Positions 62,431 to 64,000 of a stretch of 64,000 bases of DNA are shown here, one piece after another; position 1 is the stretch's first letter, and each line of letters begins with the position of its first letter. Position numbers and translations under genes: made by a program. The stretch lies in NCBI GenBank assembly GCA_010909725.1, contig JAACMV010000030.1:248001-312000 (forward strand), read 5' to 3'. The notes under the pieces were generated by a model. The model did no database searches and was not told where the DNA came from. It saw only the letters and a program-made list of their open reading frames with translations. Source of the stretch: Picochlorum sp. 'celeri'. Lineage: Eukaryota; Chlorophyta; Trebouxiophyceae.

Positions 62431-63539
62431 GCACGTATGATCAAATTCGGGGGAATTGCATTAGACCACAAAGTTATACATGTATTCCTCCAGAACAGAT
62501 GTCTTTTTTGACTGGCCCAACTGTTTCAAAAACAAATATTTTCATGGTTTTAGATGAAAAAGTCGGTTCATGAGTGCATTTAGCATGCAGAGAATGAATC
62601 AACACCGTCCAAAAGAGTGGCCAAATCTGAATTATTCAGCAGGGACCATCAGATGAAGGTTTCCGTCTCAACGGTAGAGCATCAAGAATCTACCTGTGCC
62701 CTTTCTCACGGGATGCAACTTTCTAGCATATTGATACCATCAATATTGCTTCCGTTGGGACTCATTTCCATGGCTGAGTTTATTGAGTGTGGAATCTGAT
62801 GGGGAGAAGGAAACTGAGACCTGCTAACAATTGTGGATCTGGGTCTAATTTTTTTGTACCCACCAAGGATTGATAGCCAAGCGAGTTTTCCAGGTGAGAT
62901 AGTCATTGTGACCCCATTCATAGCATCCTTGCTTCGATCCTATATGAGATACAACAAAAGGATGGAGAGAATCACGAAGATCTGCCGAAACAAAAGGAAG
63001 GTATGGGTTGGAAGGACATACATCCATACAGTGGGAAATAGAAGGCAAGAAGATTGTAATCAATCACACAGCGACCAAAGCGCCAAGCGATTCGCCTCTA
63101 AGAAACAATAGAACATTATCTAGAAGCGAAGGATACCAGATTGATGCACACCAAACATTGCAAGGAAAGGTATGACTGGAAGTGAGCAACTCTCAGGTAC
63201 CCAAAAGGATGTATCAGGGATACTGCGACCAAACGCTGATATACGAAGAAGATAACACCGATCAAATGACTGAGGAATCATATATAGTATGATGAAAGGA
63301 ATTAAAGGCGCTTAAGAGCAAGAGAATAGTGATGAATGCTCCACAGGACAGCTGATACAAGCCTCCTGCCCAACACACAGCAAACAAATTGCATTGTTAA
63401 TTGCCTTGGGGACGTTGAATCACATAGACCATATATTTGATCCATCATGATTTTATAGTTTTCTGTAACTACCTAGGGACTAGGGACATGGCTTTGCCTT
63501 CAATATCGGTGCACACTCGAACTTCTACAGAGAGCTGGC

Positions 63540-63900
63540 TACAGCTCTCTGTTGGTCAACACATCTGCCACGCATTTAGAGCACCTCTTCCGTCGGCAAC
63601 GACCAACATATGTCTTCAAACTGCCCTGTATCATGTTCAAGTCCACAAGCAAACACCCCATATGTTTGGAACCATCTGTATATGTCCAAATATTTGAAGT
63701 ATTCGCATCAAACCAGACGTTCAAACACATGGGCTGCACCATCCCATCTCGCATGAGGCTGGTCGGTCCAGAGACGCCCCCGAACGAATCCTCCAATTGA
63801 TGTACGAAATTTGAAATCAAGACACAGATCCCGATCGGAATCGATGAAAGGCAGGTACTCAAAGACAGCATCGCGGGAATGTTTTTTTAAAATGTTCAAT
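63540..63900 (-). mobile_element. Retroelement-like fragment, copy B
   Basis: A minus-strand stretch near 63570-63625 reads MLVVADGRGALNAWQMC before a stop, similar to copy A at both DNA and protein level. The neighbouring frame includes GGFVRGRLWTDQPHARW. Frames are broken by stops. Together with copy A it marks decayed retroelement DNA. Confidence 0.35.
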
Positions 63901-64000
63901 TTACGGACATGATTCCTTGGACGAGCATGCGTGACATCCCCGTGTCATTCAAACCCACCATATAACCAACTAGATACTGCATTGTAATATCATGAATCCA

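Noticed and set aside
1..64000. CRISPR array or bacterial operon
   Set aside because: No regularly spaced identical repeats; introns, SKL signals and eukaryotic families show a nuclear genome.

Overview
The window is nuclear DNA of a photosynthetic eukaryote, most likely an alga with a primary plastid. The evidence is a Toc159-type plastid import GTPase, an acyl-ACP thioesterase, a homogentisate prenyltransferase, peroxisomal SKL signals, spliceosomal GT-AG introns, and chromatin genes (DDM1/LSH-type remodeller, sirtuin, class I HDAC, NCoR/POWERDRESS-like SANT protein). Genes are tightly packed and intron-poor. Most introns are about 60-120 bp and many lie near the 5' end of the gene. A permuted tRNA gene and SP/poly-proline linkers would fit a prasinophyte-grade green alga; permuted tRNAs also occur in cyanidiophyte red algae. 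I cannot name the species.

Layout. 1-18 kb is a dense block: partial mitochondrial carrier, CTFxP-repeat coiled-coil protein, heat-shock-element-driven HSP20, peroxisomal enoyl-CoA hydratase/isomerase, an unknown gene, 5-oxoprolinase, sirtuin, DDM1-like remodeller, homogentisate prenyltransferase, bifunctional BIO3-BIO1 and KAPA synthase. 18.1-25 kb is a gene-poor accessory stretch with an inverted repeat, a circularly permuted tRNA-Ala(AGC) gene, degenerate repeats, two unknown ORFs and a large ankyrin protein. 25-50 kb is dense again: Nudix hydrolase, fatty-acid hydroxylase, biotin synthase, small ankyrin protein, secreted Cys protein, NCoR/PWR-like protein divergent from an HDAC, FkbM methyltransferase, mitochondrial uL14, several small unknowns, Na+/K+-type P-type ATPase, RPC8, EMC3, FAT and Toc159. 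50-61.3 kb holds duplicated, frameshift-rich genes: two copies of a PAN-like/poly-Pro/lectin-like secreted protein, then a 2.45-kb head-to-tail duplication carrying the 3' part of a periplasmic-binding-protein-like gene plus an MRS2 Mg2+ transporter. From 61.31 kb the sequence changes abruptly to a GC-rich island followed by repeat-rich DNA with retroelement RNase-H-like remnants.

Functional groupings. The last three biotin steps plus KAPA synthase (BioF, BIO3-BIO1 with two activities, BioB) lie within 14 kb. An HDAC and its probable SANT-domain co-repressor partner are divergent neighbours. FAT and Toc159 are convergent plastid genes. The most striking single element is the permuted tRNA-Ala gene at 18429-18527, whose 3' half precedes its 5' half.
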